From positions 248,001 to 312,000 of the forward strand of contig NZ_AGFR01000007.1 of NCBI RefSeq assembly GCF_000231445.1: a DNA stretch of 64,000 nucleotides, given 5' to 3'. This DNA comes from Commensalibacter intestini A911. GTDB taxonomy: Bacteria; Pseudomonadota; Alphaproteobacteria; Acetobacterales; Acetobacteraceae. The translations under genes were made by a program, and so were the position numbers. Of the stretch, positions 27,935-37,245 are shown one piece after another (the first letter of the stretch is position 1; each line of letters begins with the position of its first letter). A model generated the notes under the pieces. It was not told the DNA's origin. It saw only the letters and a program-made list of their open reading frames with translations, and made no database searches.

Positions 27935-28573
27935 TCAATATACAATGACAGGACGATCTTTCTTTTTTAAAATATGTCCTAATCGAAGCCCTTTTTTCTT
28001 AGTTATAATAACCTGAGATTCTAAATCAAATATTTTAGCTTCAAATTTACAATTTTTATAATAGCCAATAGGCTCGCTAGATCCTTGATAATAAGCTTCT
28101 TTATCTATTGAAACAATATACAAAAACTGATTAGCTTTAACGTCATGAAAGTTTTCTTTAATTTCATTCCGCCACTCTCCTTTTGCAAGAAGTAATTCGC
28201 TGTGTGCAGGTAAAACAGTTAACTTATGGGCCAGATCTGGATTTGCTAAAGGACGGCCAGAGGCACGTCCGATCTTTTCTCCTGTTTTAATATTTTTAGA
28301 TATTCCCCATATCCTTGAATCTTTAATAGCGTCTAAAGGAATCTCTAAATTAACATCTGAGGTATTAACAATTTTAGTATAAATAAAAAAAGGGTTTTCT
28401 CCTGTAAAAATACAACTTGAGCTAGTTGGACAATACGTTTCTAGTTTCAGGAGACTATTCTCATTACTGGCCTCTTGAGCTTGACTACTATTTATCAACA
28501 CAATCCCAAGAACTAATAAAAACACTAACCTCACAAATCTAGAAAATATAAGAATATTTGTCATTTTACCCAT
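27935..28573 (-). CDS. Secreted protein of unknown function
   Basis: The 212-residue protein starts with a clear Sec signal peptide (hydrophobic 'LVFLLVLGIVLINSSQAQEA', cleavage near residue 33). The mature part has one close Cys pair ('CPTSSSC') and a third Cys near 'YYKNCKF', and beta-rich sequence ending in a basic tail. I recognise no family. ATG 28573 and ATG 28564 are both possible starts. The transporter gene lies 36 nt upstream, so co-transcription is possible. Confidence 0.6.
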   Translation of the reverse strand: MGKMTNILIFSRFVRLVFLLVLGIVLINSSQAQEASNENSLLKLETYCPTSSSCIFTGENPFFIYTKIVNTSDVNLEIPLDAIKDSRIWGISKNIKTGEKIGRASGRPLANPDLAHKLTVLPAHSELLLAKGEWRNEIKENFHDVKANQFLYIVSIDKEAYYQGSSEPIGYYKNCKFEAKIFDLESQVIITKKKGLRLGHILKKKDRPVIVY

Positions 28574-28609
28574 TACAGTGTCAGAGATTTAAATAACATA
28601 ACTTAAAAA

Positions 28610-29611
28610 TCAAATCGTATTCGCTAGAATAATAGATGCAATCCCAACAACATAAAAAATAAACATCGTTAAAATGAGTTTATTGGTTCCTTTTGGAGCA
28701 TTCGCGAATTCTTTCCAGATAAAGACACCCCAAATCACGGCAATCATGGTTGCACCTTGTCCTAATCCATATGAAATCGCATAGCCTGCTTGATTGGACG
28801 CAAGGATGCTAAAGCTCATCCCGACACTCCAAATCACACCACCTAAAATCCCCGCAAGATGTTCTTTGCTGGTTCCTTGGAAATATTGCCCACCGTGAAT
28901 AGCTTCTCCTGAAATTGGCTTTTTCATCATAACCACATTCCAAATAAAGCTAGAGAAAAATACACCCAAAGAAAAGAACACTAAAGCCGTATATGGTGTC
29001 AGCAATCCAGCTTCTGGATGAGAAAAATCAACAGACATAGAGCTGGCAACAAAGCGATAGAACCATCCCATAATAATCCCTGCAAAAATTGCGGCAATCA
29101 GACCTTTTCCTTTTTCAAGTTGAGCAATTTTTAATCGACCATAAGCCATCGCTGTTAAGATAATTGCAACGACAATACAAGCAACTCCAGAAAACAAAAT
29201 GATAGGATTACCTTTTGGAACGCCAATATAGTTGACGATAACTCCTAAGACCAGAGCAATCCCGACACCTACTGGAAAAGCCACTGCCATACCAGCCAGA
29301 TCAATCGCTGCGACTAACAAGACATTCCCTAGGTTAAAAATAATCCCACCGAGAAAGGCCATAAATAATGCATATAATGATGCTTGACCTAAATCTTGTA
29401 AGAAACTTCGCCCTTCACTGCCAAAAGATCCTAATGTAAATGCAAATAGAACTGAGAAAAGAACAATACCAAGACAATAGTCCCAATAATAAAGTTGGAA
29501 TGGCCATTTCTTACCATCAACAAGCTTGGTCGTATTCGCCCAAGACCCCCAACAAACCATTGTAATCAGACACATTAAAACAGACAAAAAGTAATCATGT
29601 ATTACAATCAT
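28610..29611 (-). CDS. Ureide-permease/GRP-like sugar or drug/metabolite transporter
   Basis: Starting at ATG 29611 (RBS GGTGAG seven nt upstream) the 333-residue protein has ten hydrophobic helices. 'MVCWGSWANTTKLV' and 'FQLYYWDYCLGIVL' near the N-terminus are marks of the ureide permease/GRP sugar transporter group within the DMT superfamily. An in-frame upstream TTG at 29641 lacks an RBS. Transport substrate is unknown. A YWTD-propeller gene lies 160 nt upstream on the same strand, which suggests a shared metabolic theme, perhaps a sugar or nucleoside. Confidence 0.75.
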   Translation of the reverse strand: MIVIHDYFLSVLMCLITMVCWGSWANTTKLVDGKKWPFQLYYWDYCLGIVLFSVLFAFTLGSFGSEGRSFLQDLGQASLYALFMAFLGGIIFNLGNVLLVAAIDLAGMAVAFPVGVGIALVLGVIVNYIGVPKGNPIILFSGVACIVVAIILTAMAYGRLKIAQLEKGKGLIAAIFAGIIMGWFYRFVASSMSVDFSHPEAGLLTPYTALVFFSLGVFFSSFIWNVVMMKKPISGEAIHGGQYFQGTSKEHLAGILGGVIWSVGMSFSILASNQAGYAISYGLGQGATMIAVIWGVFIWKEFANAPKGTNKLILTMFIFYVVGIASIILANTI

Positions 29612-29771
29612 TTTCTCACCTATAATATAAAGGAATTGCAACGCGTTATTTGGCTCAAATAACCACTATTATAAGTAGTATAAGTCACTATTCAACATGT
29701 TACAAACCCTATCATAGGCTCATTATTTTTTTCTTCAATTGATCCGTAACTATTTATTGTATCAATAACTT

Positions 29772-30656
29772 TTATACTTTTATTAATCCCGTAAACCCGC
29801 CGCCTTCTGAACTAAAAATTATTTTTTTCTCTTTGGTTTGCAGATCAGCTTGATAAACATGTCCTGTATAATCAGCAACAAAAGCAAGTTGATGATCTAC
29901 ATCAACTGTAAAACCAATCGTTTCATCAAACCCACGAATAAGAACTTCCTTTTTACTTAATGTAGAAAGTTGTAAACGATTTAAAGAATTTCCATCAGGC
30001 TCTGCGCCTCTATCTGACCAATAAAGATAATCATTTTTATAATCAATTTCCAAATCAATTGGTTCTGGCAAATGATCATACACAACATTAATTTTAGCAG
30101 GGTTAATCACCGCATTTTTATCTCTATAATCAAAAGGAGCACAAAGCAAACGCCCTGTTCCACTTTTAGGTGGCCCTTTCATCGTCCAGAATAAACGATT
30201 ATTTTTAATATCTAAGGCAATCCCAACACACTGTCTGTTTTTTATATCCTCATCTAAATACATGCCATGTGTTTCTAATAAAACTTCAACTTTTCCAGTT
30301 TCAATATGACAACGCTCTATTTTCATTCCTTCACGATCGCACCAATATAAATAATTCGTTCGATGATCTAACTGGATTTGTTTTGGTGTATGTGTATCTC
30401 CTACTTTAACGGTAAAAGCTTTATTCTTTCCATCCAAAGTACAATGTTGAATATATCCATCCAAAGCATCATCATCTACACCCATATTCGTCCAATAAAG
30501 CAAGTTATCATTTGGATTAAATACAATACCATCTGGTGTTCCGACCTCATCACCTACCAAGATTTTTGACGAGTAATCATTTGGATTAATGGCTATTATT
30601 TGCCCTTTATAGCCTTCTAAAACAATGAGTTGATAGGGTAAATTTTGCGCATTCAT
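29772..30656 (-). CDS. YWTD-type beta-propeller protein
   Basis: The 294-residue protein contains a series of LDL-receptor-like YWTD blades: 'NLLYWTNMG', 'NYLYWCDREG', 'NRLFWTMKG', 'DYLYWSDRG', and a final 'QLAFVADYTG', spaced 45-55 residues apart. This indicates a single-domain propeller. No signal peptide is visible, so it is probably cytoplasmic, unlike secreted relatives. It may be a sugar-lactone hydrolase-like or binding protein; no catalytic site is evident. It is divergent from ppa across a region with two palindromes. Confidence 0.7.
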   Translation of the reverse strand: MNAQNLPYQLIVLEGYKGQIIAINPNDYSSKILVGDEVGTPDGIVFNPNDNLLYWTNMGVDDDALDGYIQHCTLDGKNKAFTVKVGDTHTPKQIQLDHRTNYLYWCDREGMKIERCHIETGKVEVLLETHGMYLDEDIKNRQCVGIALDIKNNRLFWTMKGPPKSGTGRLLCAPFDYRDKNAVINPAKINVVYDHLPEPIDLEIDYKNDYLYWSDRGAEPDGNSLNRLQLSTLSKKEVLIRGFDETIGFTVDVDHQLAFVADYTGHVYQADLQTKEKKIIFSSEGGGFTGLIKV

Positions 30657-30742
30657 AATCTAGTATCCTTATATTTATCAATAAAAATCGATATTATTCA
30701 CCTGCATTATATCCTATTTGTCATATATCAATAATCACTAGA

Positions 30743-30785
30743 TTGAGAGCTCTCTCAAATAACTCTTTCTGTTGGTATATCAACA
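30743..30785. promoter_or_regulatory. Two operator-like palindromes in divergent promoter region
   Basis: Between the divergent propeller gene and ppa are two palindromes: TTGAGAG-CT-CTCTCAA (30743-30758, 7-bp perfect arms) and TGTTGGTATATCAACA (30770-30785, 5-bp arms), with centres 27 bp apart. Such paired sites are typical for dimeric repressors. No regulator gene is adjacent, so the binder is unknown. A TATAAT-like box at 30827-30832 could be the ppa -10. Confidence 0.45.
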
Positions 30786-30876
30786 AAATCCACTGTTATC
30801 TTACCTTTATATATTGATAAAAACTCTATAATTCGCTAAAGTTTTCCTGTTTTTTCATATAGATTGGAATGATATT

Positions 30877-31401
30877 ATGGATTTATCTAAAATTGCTGCT
30901 GGCAAAGATGTGCCAAATGATATTAACGTTGTTATCGAGATCCCTAAAGGATCAAAAGTGAAATACGAAGTCGATAAAGATAGCGGTGCTGTTTTTGTTG
31001 ATCGTGTTGTATTCACCCCAATGACTTATCCTGCTGCTTATGGATTTGTGCCAAATACTTTGGCTGCAGACGGTGACCCAATTGATATGTTGGTTCTTTG
31101 CCCAGAACCAATTATCCCAGGATGTGTGATCCGTTCACGCCCTATTGGTGTATTGAAAATGGAAGATGAATCAGGCATGGATGAAAAAGTCATCTGTGTT
31201 CCTCATGACAAAATCCACCCTCTTTATACTAATATCAACGAAGTTAGCGAGCTTCCTGAAATTACACGTCAAGAAATTGAACATTTCTTTACCCATTACA
31301 AAGACCTTGAAAAAGGAAAATGGGTTAAAATTCAAGGTTGGGACAATAAAGCCAAAGCTTGTGAACTAATCGAAACTTCGATTAAAAACTTTAAGAAATA
31401 A
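30877..31401 (+). CDS. ppa: Inorganic pyrophosphatase
   Basis: The 174-residue soluble family I pyrophosphatase hydrolyses PPi to phosphate and drives biosynthetic reactions. The signature 'DGDPIDMLVL' starts at 65 and its metal-binding Asp residues fall at 65, 67 and 70, the same numbering as in the E. coli enzyme. 'YPAAYGFVPNTLAADGDP' and 'FFTHYKDLEKGKW' are also conserved. ATG 30877 gives the canonical length. It appears monocistronic, with an imperfect hairpin at 31414-31445 after the stop. Confidence 0.96.
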   Translation: MDLSKIAAGKDVPNDINVVIEIPKGSKVKYEVDKDSGAVFVDRVVFTPMTYPAAYGFVPNTLAADGDPIDMLVLCPEPIIPGCVIRSRPIGVLKMEDESGMDEKVICVPHDKIHPLYTNINEVSELPEITRQEIEHFFTHYKDLEKGKWVKIQGWDNKAKACELIETSIKNFKK

Positions 31402-31413
31402 TTCTTAAGAGAT

Positions 31414-31445
31414 TATACAAGGTTAGTGAATAATAGCCTTGTATA
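31414..31445 (+). terminator. Hairpin after ppa
   Basis: A 9-bp perfect stem (TATACAAGG 31414-31422 with CCTTGTATA 31437-31445) follows ppa. The T-tract is poor, so termination is likely but not certain. Confidence 0.5.
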
Positions 31446-31562
31446 TCTATAATATTTTGAAGCAATATATTCTCCGCACTCAATAAGAGTGATTTGACAT
31501 CTTTTTCCCATTTCTAGATACTAAATCTTAATAGATTTGAAACAAAAATGAAGGAAAAGATT

Positions 31563-32207
31563 ATGAATATTGTTGACATATCAAACAGACGTTACACCAC
31601 AAAACGTTATGATAAAAACAAACATGTTTCCAAAGAAGAACTCGAACAACTCTTAACTGTTCTTAGAAACAGCCCCTCTTCTGTTAATTCACAGCCTTGG
31701 CATTTTGTTGTTGTGAATAATCAAACTTCACAAGATAAAATCTTGCCTGCCATTGTTGATTTTAATCATGCACGCGTCACAGATTCCAGCTATACAATTA
31801 TTTTCTGCATTAAATCTTCTTTAGATGATGCATATTTAAGTCATATCTCTGAAACAGAGATCAAAGATGGTCGCTTCACTGATCCAAAGATTGCCAAGAG
31901 TATGGATGATGATCGTCGCTACTTTGTTGGTGTTAATCGCGAAACAACTGAGAGATTACATCGCTGGGAAAGTTGTCAGCTTTATATTGCTTTAGGACAA
32001 CTTCTTTTTGCTGCGGCCTCTATTGATCTTGATACCACCGCAATTGAAGGCTTTGATCCTGCAAAGATGGATGAAATCTTAAGTTTAAAAGAAAAAGGCC
32101 TACAAAGTGTTGTTATCGCGACCGTTGGTCACAAAGCTGAAAACGATAGCAATGCCAAAAGACCAAAATCTCGTTTACCTAAAAAAGAGATTTTTACATT
32201 TATTTAA
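31563..32207 (+). CDS. nfsB: Oxygen-insensitive NAD(P)H nitroreductase (NfsB-like)
   Basis: From ATG 31563 (AAGGAA nine nt upstream; the ATG at 31548 is less well placed) the protein has 214 residues. 'NRRYTTKRYD' and 'LRNSPSSVNSQPWHFVVV' form the FMN site of the NfsB group, and 'ALGQLLFAAASIDLDTTAIEGFDPAKMDEIL' is a strong subfamily match. It is an FMN-dependent reductase of nitroaromatics, quinones or flavins. It is monocistronic with a good terminator. Confidence 0.88.
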   Translation: MNIVDISNRRYTTKRYDKNKHVSKEELEQLLTVLRNSPSSVNSQPWHFVVVNNQTSQDKILPAIVDFNHARVTDSSYTIIFCIKSSLDDAYLSHISETEIKDGRFTDPKIAKSMDDDRRYFVGVNRETTERLHRWESCQLYIALGQLLFAAASIDLDTTAIEGFDPAKMDEILSLKEKGLQSVVIATVGHKAENDSNAKRPKSRLPKKEIFTFI

Positions 32208-32265
32208 TGTTTCATAATAAATATAAAAGAGCTTAAAACATAAAAATACAATAAAAATTTTAAGT

Positions 32266-32295
32266 AAAAAAAGAGCATTTAACTGCTCTTTTTTT
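32266..32295. terminator. Bidirectional terminator
   Basis: A 12-bp perfect stem (AAAAAAAGAGCA 32266-32277 with its complement 32284-32295, 6-nt loop) sits between the convergent nfsB and the minus-strand secreted-protein gene. Confidence 0.88.
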
Positions 32296-32316
32296 TAGAA
32301 ATAAACACTTTTTAAA

Positions 32317-33399
32317 TTAATCTGGAATCACTGTAAAATGTGTTTGTGTTTCCTCATTCAAGCGCACGGGTGCTGATGTTGTTTTATCAAAACTATTTAC
32401 AATAGCATGTACAACACAATCTCCACTCTCTAAATGAACGGGTAACTGATTATTTCCTGTCATTTGCTTTATATCTGATCCACGACCATGACCACTTAAT
32501 GTCATTTCAGATACAACATTCGTTGTAGGCCAACTGACAGAATGTCCTAAACCTCGCATACTTTGATCAGTATCTTGCCATGCGAATTTAGTTGGTTTAT
32601 GGTTTTTAAATGCTTTCTGGCAGCTTCCATTTTTATATACAACAATTCGATTATAACCTTGCCATTGTTTTGTAGTAGAAAGAGAACTGGTCATACTTAC
32701 ATTACCATAAATCCCCGTTAAAGTTCCTTCATGCACTGTATTATTCACCCCATCTTTTGTAACTGGATAGACGACATACGAGACTAAACCACCAGGAGTA
32801 AATTCAAAATCTAATGAATATGTTTTTACAGGCTTGGGATGAGGCACTTTAACAATTAAATTTAAATCTGCTTTCATGGTGTAATTATGACCAGCAAAAT
32901 CAGATCCATCCATAGATAAAAATATGCACCGTCCACCACCAAATTTCATCGGGATACCATCAGGCATCTTATAATTATACTCAAAGGTTTTTACACCAGC
33001 CTCCTTCTGCTTTACAATGGCTGTGTTATATGAATAGAAACCATATTTTCTACCAATGACATTATAACTATCCGCAACCTCTGCATATAAAGGACAAGCA
33101 TTCGTAGTACTAGATAAAAGATTAAACAATGTTTCTGAACTTGTCTGATCTTTACCATCCTTAATATTCTGTAATGTTTTAGTTGAAAAACTACCTTTAA
33201 TACCATAAAATTTTGTCCCCTCAACAACGTAATCTGGCAAAATTAAAGGAAAGAGGTTTTTCTTATCAAAGTTTAATGATTTTTTAGTAAACTCTGCTTG
33301 AAATGGAATCACCTGATATCCACCATCTGCAAAAGAAGGCACGGTATATCCAATCAAACAACCAGAAACGATAGTGCAAGAAAAAAGTATTTTTTTCAT
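32317..33399 (-). CDS. Secreted protein of unknown family, intact copy
   Basis: The start at ATG 33399 (AAAGG nine nt upstream) yields 360 residues with a signal peptide MKKILFSCTIVSGCLIGYTVPSFA, cut before DGG; a lipobox-like V-S-G-C at residues 11-14 is an alternative. The mature protein is beta-rich with repeated statements such as 'VVEGTKFYGIKGSFSTKTLQN', 'SSETLFNLLSSTTNAC' and 'DGIPMKFGGGRCIF', with several Cys. I recognise no family. A damaged paralogue lies directly upstream (33477-34012), showing a tandem duplication. Confidence 0.65.
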   Translation of the reverse strand: MKKILFSCTIVSGCLIGYTVPSFADGGYQVIPFQAEFTKKSLNFDKKNLFPLILPDYVVEGTKFYGIKGSFSTKTLQNIKDGKDQTSSETLFNLLSSTTNACPLYAEVADSYNVIGRKYGFYSYNTAIVKQKEAGVKTFEYNYKMPDGIPMKFGGGRCIFLSMDGSDFAGHNYTMKADLNLIVKVPHPKPVKTYSLDFEFTPGGLVSYVVYPVTKDGVNNTVHEGTLTGIYGNVSMTSSLSTTKQWQGYNRIVVYKNGSCQKAFKNHKPTKFAWQDTDQSMRGLGHSVSWPTTNVVSEMTLSGHGRGSDIKQMTGNNQLPVHLESGDCVVHAIVNSFDKTTSAPVRLNEETQTHFTVIPD

Positions 33400-33476
33400 A
33401 AACATAAACCTTTGAAATAATATTTTCATTTATATATATAATATAAATACATTTTTATTAAATAATACTTTCAAAA

Positions 33477-34012
33477 TCACTCATCATTCACTATAATATT
33501 ATTACAATAAAAAAAACATCGTCCTTTACCAAATTTCATTGGGATACCATCTGGCAATTTGTAATCATAATTTACACTTTGCCTACCACCAAGAGTTTGT
33601 TTTACAATCGTTGTATTATAAGAATACATACTACCATATTTACTCTCTATAACGTTATAACCATCTGCTTCTTCAGCTTCTGAAGAACAAGCATCTGTGG
33701 TACTTGATAAAAGATTAAATACTGTTTCTGAATTTGTATTATCCACTGTGACATTAATGGGAATACCATTAACTGTATTTTCCGTTGTCGTAGCATTTGG
33801 TTGTGTTTCGGTTGAAAAATTGCCTCTAATACCATAGAATTTTGTTCCTTCAACAACATAATCTGGCAAAGTTAAAGGAAAAAGATTTTTTTAGTATAGG
33901 TTGCAGATTGCTTTGTAAATTCTGCTTTGAATGGAATGACTTGATATCCACCATCAGAAAAAGAGTGGGCTGTAGATCCTGCATCAGCAAAAGAAAAAAG
34001 TATTTTTTGCAT
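33477..34012 (-). pseudogene. Frameshifted and truncated copy of the secreted protein
   Basis: From ATG 34012 the frame reads 'MQKILFSFADAG', 'SDGGYQVIPFKAEFTKQS' and ends at a stop after 'TKKIFFL'. The homologous sequence resumes one frame over at 33869 ('LPDYVVEGTKFYGIRGNFSTET' to 'DGIPMKFGKGRC') and stops soon after. The frame change lies at a run of seven A (minus strand, near 33888-33894). The signal peptide is also shortened, and the last ~210 residues of the intact neighbour are missing. This is a decayed tandem duplicate. Confidence 0.82.
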
Positions 34013-34278
34013 AATATATTATGCCTTTAAAAATAAAAAATTACTTACATATTTATAATAGTTAATTGAATTTATTAAATAAAATTAAAAAATAACTTTT
34101 AGAACTTTATATACAAACACAGAAATTACTTGTGCAATACTTATTTTTATTTGATAAAATTAACTTTATTATTAAATATTAATTTAAATTACTTTAATAT
34201 TATATCAAAAAAATAATTAAAACATATTTATAATATAAATTTATTACTTACAAATAATTATTTATATTATTCAAAATA

Positions 34279-34306
34279 AAAAAGGACAGTAAAAACTGTC
34301 CTTTTT
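34279..34306 (-). terminator. Terminator of ABC importer operon
   Basis: A 12-bp perfect stem (34279-34290 with 34295-34306, AAAA loop) lies just beyond the minus-strand stop at 34309 and is followed by a T-rich tract on that strand. The preceding ~270 bases (34013-34278) are AT-rich and hold nothing recognisable. Confidence 0.9.
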
Positions 34307-34308
34307 GG

Positions 34309-35076
34309 TTACCAATCTGATTTATGACCCAAGAGGTCAAATATCTCCCGTCGGATTTTAATCAGCTTTTCTGAATCTCGATGCCTTGGATATTCCATAT
34401 CCAATTTAAACTCACCAATAATATGTGCAGGACGCTGACGCATCACAATAATACGAGTTGCAAGCAATAAAGCCTCCTCAATATCATGCGTTACCATCAA
34501 GCCAGTAAATTGCTTATGTTGCCATAAATTAACCAGCTCTTTTTGCATCGTAATACGCGTTAGGCTGTCCAATTTTCCCAAAGGCTCATCTAAAATCAGC
34601 ACACTCGGATCATTCACCAAAGCTCTTGCCAAAGCAACACGTTGTGCCATCCCACCCGAAAGCTGTGATGGATATGCATTATCAAAGCCTGCCAATCCAA
34701 TCATTTCCAGCATGTCAGAGATCGCCTTATCATCCTTTTTCTTTTGGATTTTAAAGCCTAGCTCAACATTTTGCCGAACTGTTAACCATGGAAATAATGT
34801 TGGATCTTGAAACACTACGATCCTAGATGGATCTGCAGCGATAATTTCCTTATCATTGGCTTTGATCAATCCTGTTTCAGGACGCTCCAACCCTGCTACC
34901 ATCCGTAACAACGTGGACTTACCACATCCTGATGGCCCTAAAATCACAACGAACTCATTTGGCTCAATCGTTAGATCAATATTTTCCAAAACAGGCAAAT
35001 CATGATCATCTAAACTATAGCTATGACTGACATTCGTAATTTCTATTTTTTGCTGTTTTACCAAAGGATCTACCAT
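34309..35076 (-). CDS. ABC importer ATPase, nitrate/sulfonate/taurine type
   Basis: The 255-residue ATPase has Walker A 'GPSGCGKST' (47-55), Q-loop region 'VVFQDPTLFPWLTVRQNVELG', signature 'LSGGMAQRVALARAL' and Walker B 'VLILDEPLGKLD'. 'FPWLTV..NV' is typical of the SsuB/TauB/NrtD group. It overlaps the permease gene by 7 nt, so the three genes of this importer are translationally coupled. It energises uptake of a small anion such as a sulfonate; the true ligand is unknown. Confidence 0.88.
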   Translation of the reverse strand: MVDPLVKQQKIEITNVSHSYSLDDHDLPVLENIDLTIEPNEFVVILGPSGCGKSTLLRMVAGLERPETGLIKANDKEIIAADPSRIVVFQDPTLFPWLTVRQNVELGFKIQKKKDDKAISDMLEMIGLAGFDNAYPSQLSGGMAQRVALARALVNDPSVLILDEPLGKLDSLTRITMQKELVNLWQHKQFTGLMVTHDIEEALLLATRIIVMRQRPAHIIGEFKLDMEYPRHRDSEKLIKIRREIFDLLGHKSDW

Positions 35077-36005
35077 TTAATGCTTTCCTTTTGCCAACGT
35101 AAAAGACGATTACGAACTTTAAATAACAATGTCATAAAAGAAGTACACATCACCGCCATAATTAACAAAGCTGCATACATATTTGGATAAGCCGCCCATC
35201 CTTGCGCCCATTGCATATAGAACCCAAGCCCTGCTTTAACGCCTAACATTTCGGCCACAACCAACATGTAAAAACAAGAACCCAACGCCATAAACATACC
35301 AACAAACACAAAAGGTAATGCTGCAGGAATAGCTACGTGAAGAATTAAGAAAGAAGACTTTGCACCCATTGTTTTTGCAACATCATAATAACTAGGATTA
35401 ACCCCAGCAATTCCTGACCATGTTAAAACTGCCACTGGAAAAGACGCAGCAAATGCCATTAACAACTCACCTGCCACAAAGCTAGACGGAATAACCGCAA
35501 ATAATAAAGGCAAAAATGCAACGGGAGGCAATGGCCCTAAGAACCGCAATACAGGATGCGCCCAATACCCAAACAGTCTAGACCAACCCATACCAACACC
35601 GACAATAAAGCCAATAATGCAGCCAAGGATATAGCCCCCTACCAGCAACATCATTGAGTGCACTAAAGAATTAAGGAGTTTAAACCAATCAGTGATAAAC
35701 ACATCCAATAACTCTTGTGGTGCACCAAAAAACGGTCTAGGCAACAAAAGCATTTTCGCTTGGATGACTTCCCAAGTGCCAATAAACAATGCCAGCGCTA
35801 AAATCCATGCGCCATAATAACGCACCTTATTCAAAGGTAAGCTAATTGCACTTAACACAGCAATCGCCAAACACACCAAAGCAAAAGTCGTCGTTCTAGG
35901 AAAATCATCCGCATTTGGAATAAAATAAGTCACTGCTGCTGTGCCTAGCCATGCAACAACACCAACTATTTGAGGCCAATATGCGTTTTTTACAACCTGT
36001 TTCAT
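35070..36005 (-). CDS. ABC importer permease, nitrate/sulfonate/taurine type
   Basis: The 311-residue membrane protein has about nine hydrophobic segments; the first three (residues 10-100) form an N-terminal extension, and the rest is the BPD_transp_1 core with 'GMGWSRLFGYWAHPVLRFLGPLPPVAFLPLL' and the EAA-like loop 'DVAKTMGAKSSFLILHVAIPAALPFVFVG'. It overlaps the binding-protein gene by 4 nt and the ATPase gene by 7 nt. It forms the inner-membrane channel of the importer. Confidence 0.87.
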   Translation of the reverse strand: MKQVVKNAYWPQIVGVVAWLGTAAVTYFIPNADDFPRTTTFALVCLAIAVLSAISLPLNKVRYYGAWILALALFIGTWEVIQAKMLLLPRPFFGAPQELLDVFITDWFKLLNSLVHSMMLLVGGYILGCIIGFIVGVGMGWSRLFGYWAHPVLRFLGPLPPVAFLPLLFAVIPSSFVAGELLMAFAASFPVAVLTWSGIAGVNPSYYDVAKTMGAKSSFLILHVAIPAALPFVFVGMFMALGSCFYMLVVAEMLGVKAGLGFYMQWAQGWAAYPNMYAALLIMAVMCTSFMTLLFKVRNRLLRWQKESIKW

Positions 36006-37054
36006 CCCACAAAAAGATCCTGTGTTACTTTATTTGCATAAGTTTCAGAATTTAAACTTTGTGGGAATACACCAATTTTCTTTAACTCATTCGCATAAAA
36101 AATCACATTATCTCTTAATTGAGTGCCAACAGATTGTTCATGTGTACCTTCAGTTTCCAAAATAGCTGTTAATTCTTGAGATGATACTTTTGGAGCATAA
36201 GGTTCAAACATTTTTGCAGCTTCTGCTTTATTATGGTGCACCCATTGTCCAGATTCTAAAATAGCTTGAGTAATTGCTTTTGCAACCATTGGATCTTTAC
36301 GAATTAAAGAGCCACGTAATCCAACCACACAACAAGCAATATGTTGCCATTTACCATCCATATTTGAATCAATAGAAACAAGTTGGTTTTTCGTTTGGAA
36401 TAAATGTGCTAATGGATCGTCTAAACCAGCAGCTTGAATAGCACCACGTTTTAATGCAAGCGGTAACATATCTTCTGGGAACTGACGCCAGCTCACATCT
36501 TTTTCTGGATCGATGCCAATTTCTTGAAAACGCATACTAAAGAAGTTCTTCGCTGGTCCACCAATATCACCAACACCAATCGTTTTCCCTTTAAGCTCTG
36601 CAAGCGTTTTAATCGGGCCATTTTGTGGCGCTAATAAATGTAAACAACCTGAATGTAGTCCAGCTACTAATTTTACATCAAATCCTTGTTGTAATGGTTT
36701 TAACCATCTTAACGCCATGCCTGATGCACCATCTGCTTTACCTGTAGACATGGTTTCTAACATCTGATCGACAGAACCAGCAAAATCAATGAAATTCACA
36801 TCAAGATTATATTTTTTAAAAAAGCCTTTTTGTTGAGCAACAGGAAAAGCCGCCGTACAAATTGAATCGGCACTCCACGCCAACGTAACCTTACGTGGTG
36901 CGCCTTCTATTTTAATAGGTTCGCCTACATTTGGAAATGCTGTATCTCCCTCAGCAGCCATTGCGTTACGCAATGGATTGGCCAGTAATGCTGCACCTGA
37001 AGCTGCTAATAAAGAACGAGAAAATTGCCGCCGATTGATAAAATTAAACGCCAT
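36002..37054 (-). CDS. ABC substrate-binding protein, Tat-exported
   Basis: ATG 37054 is preferred over the upstream TTG 37066 because a TTTGGA RBS precedes it. The 350-residue protein starts with a probable Tat signal (N-R-R-Q-F-S-R at 7-13, hydrophobic stretch to 'AMA-AE' near 33). 'VTLAWSADSICTAAFPVAQQKGFFKKYNLDVNFIDFAGSVDQMLETMSTGKADG' matches the NMT1/SsuA/NrtA class of periplasmic binding proteins. It is the first gene of the operon. The ligand (sulfonate, nitrate, or thiamine-precursor-like) cannot be told. Confidence 0.85.
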   Translation of the reverse strand: MAFNFINRRQFSRSLLAASGAALLANPLRNAMAAEGDTAFPNVGEPIKIEGAPRKVTLAWSADSICTAAFPVAQQKGFFKKYNLDVNFIDFAGSVDQMLETMSTGKADGASGMALRWLKPLQQGFDVKLVAGLHSGCLHLLAPQNGPIKTLAELKGKTIGVGDIGGPAKNFFSMRFQEIGIDPEKDVSWRQFPEDMLPLALKRGAIQAAGLDDPLAHLFQTKNQLVSIDSNMDGKWQHIACCVVGLRGSLIRKDPMVAKAITQAILESGQWVHHNKAEAAKMFEPYAPKVSSQELTAILETEGTHEQSVGTQLRDNVIFYANELKKIGVFPQSLNSETYANKVTQDLFVG

Positions 37055-37182
37055 GATTTTTTCCAAACTAATTTAATAAATAAATAAATAAGAATAATAC
37101 TCTTATTTAAATATTTTTTACATAAAATACAATCTTATTTTTACGTATAAAAAATATATATACTATTAATATTAGTATAATT

Positions 37183-37226
37183 AATCAAAAAAAATAGCCC
37201 TAATCAATATTGACAGGACTATTTTT
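37183..37226 (-). terminator. Terminator of the T1SS/glycosyltransferase operon
   Basis: An 11-nt stem with one mismatch (37190-37200 with 37216-37226) is followed on the minus strand by a run of eight T. It lies just beyond the last gene of the operon that starts at 48655. Confidence 0.85.
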
Positions 37227-37245
37227 ATCAAGAAAAGATATAAAA

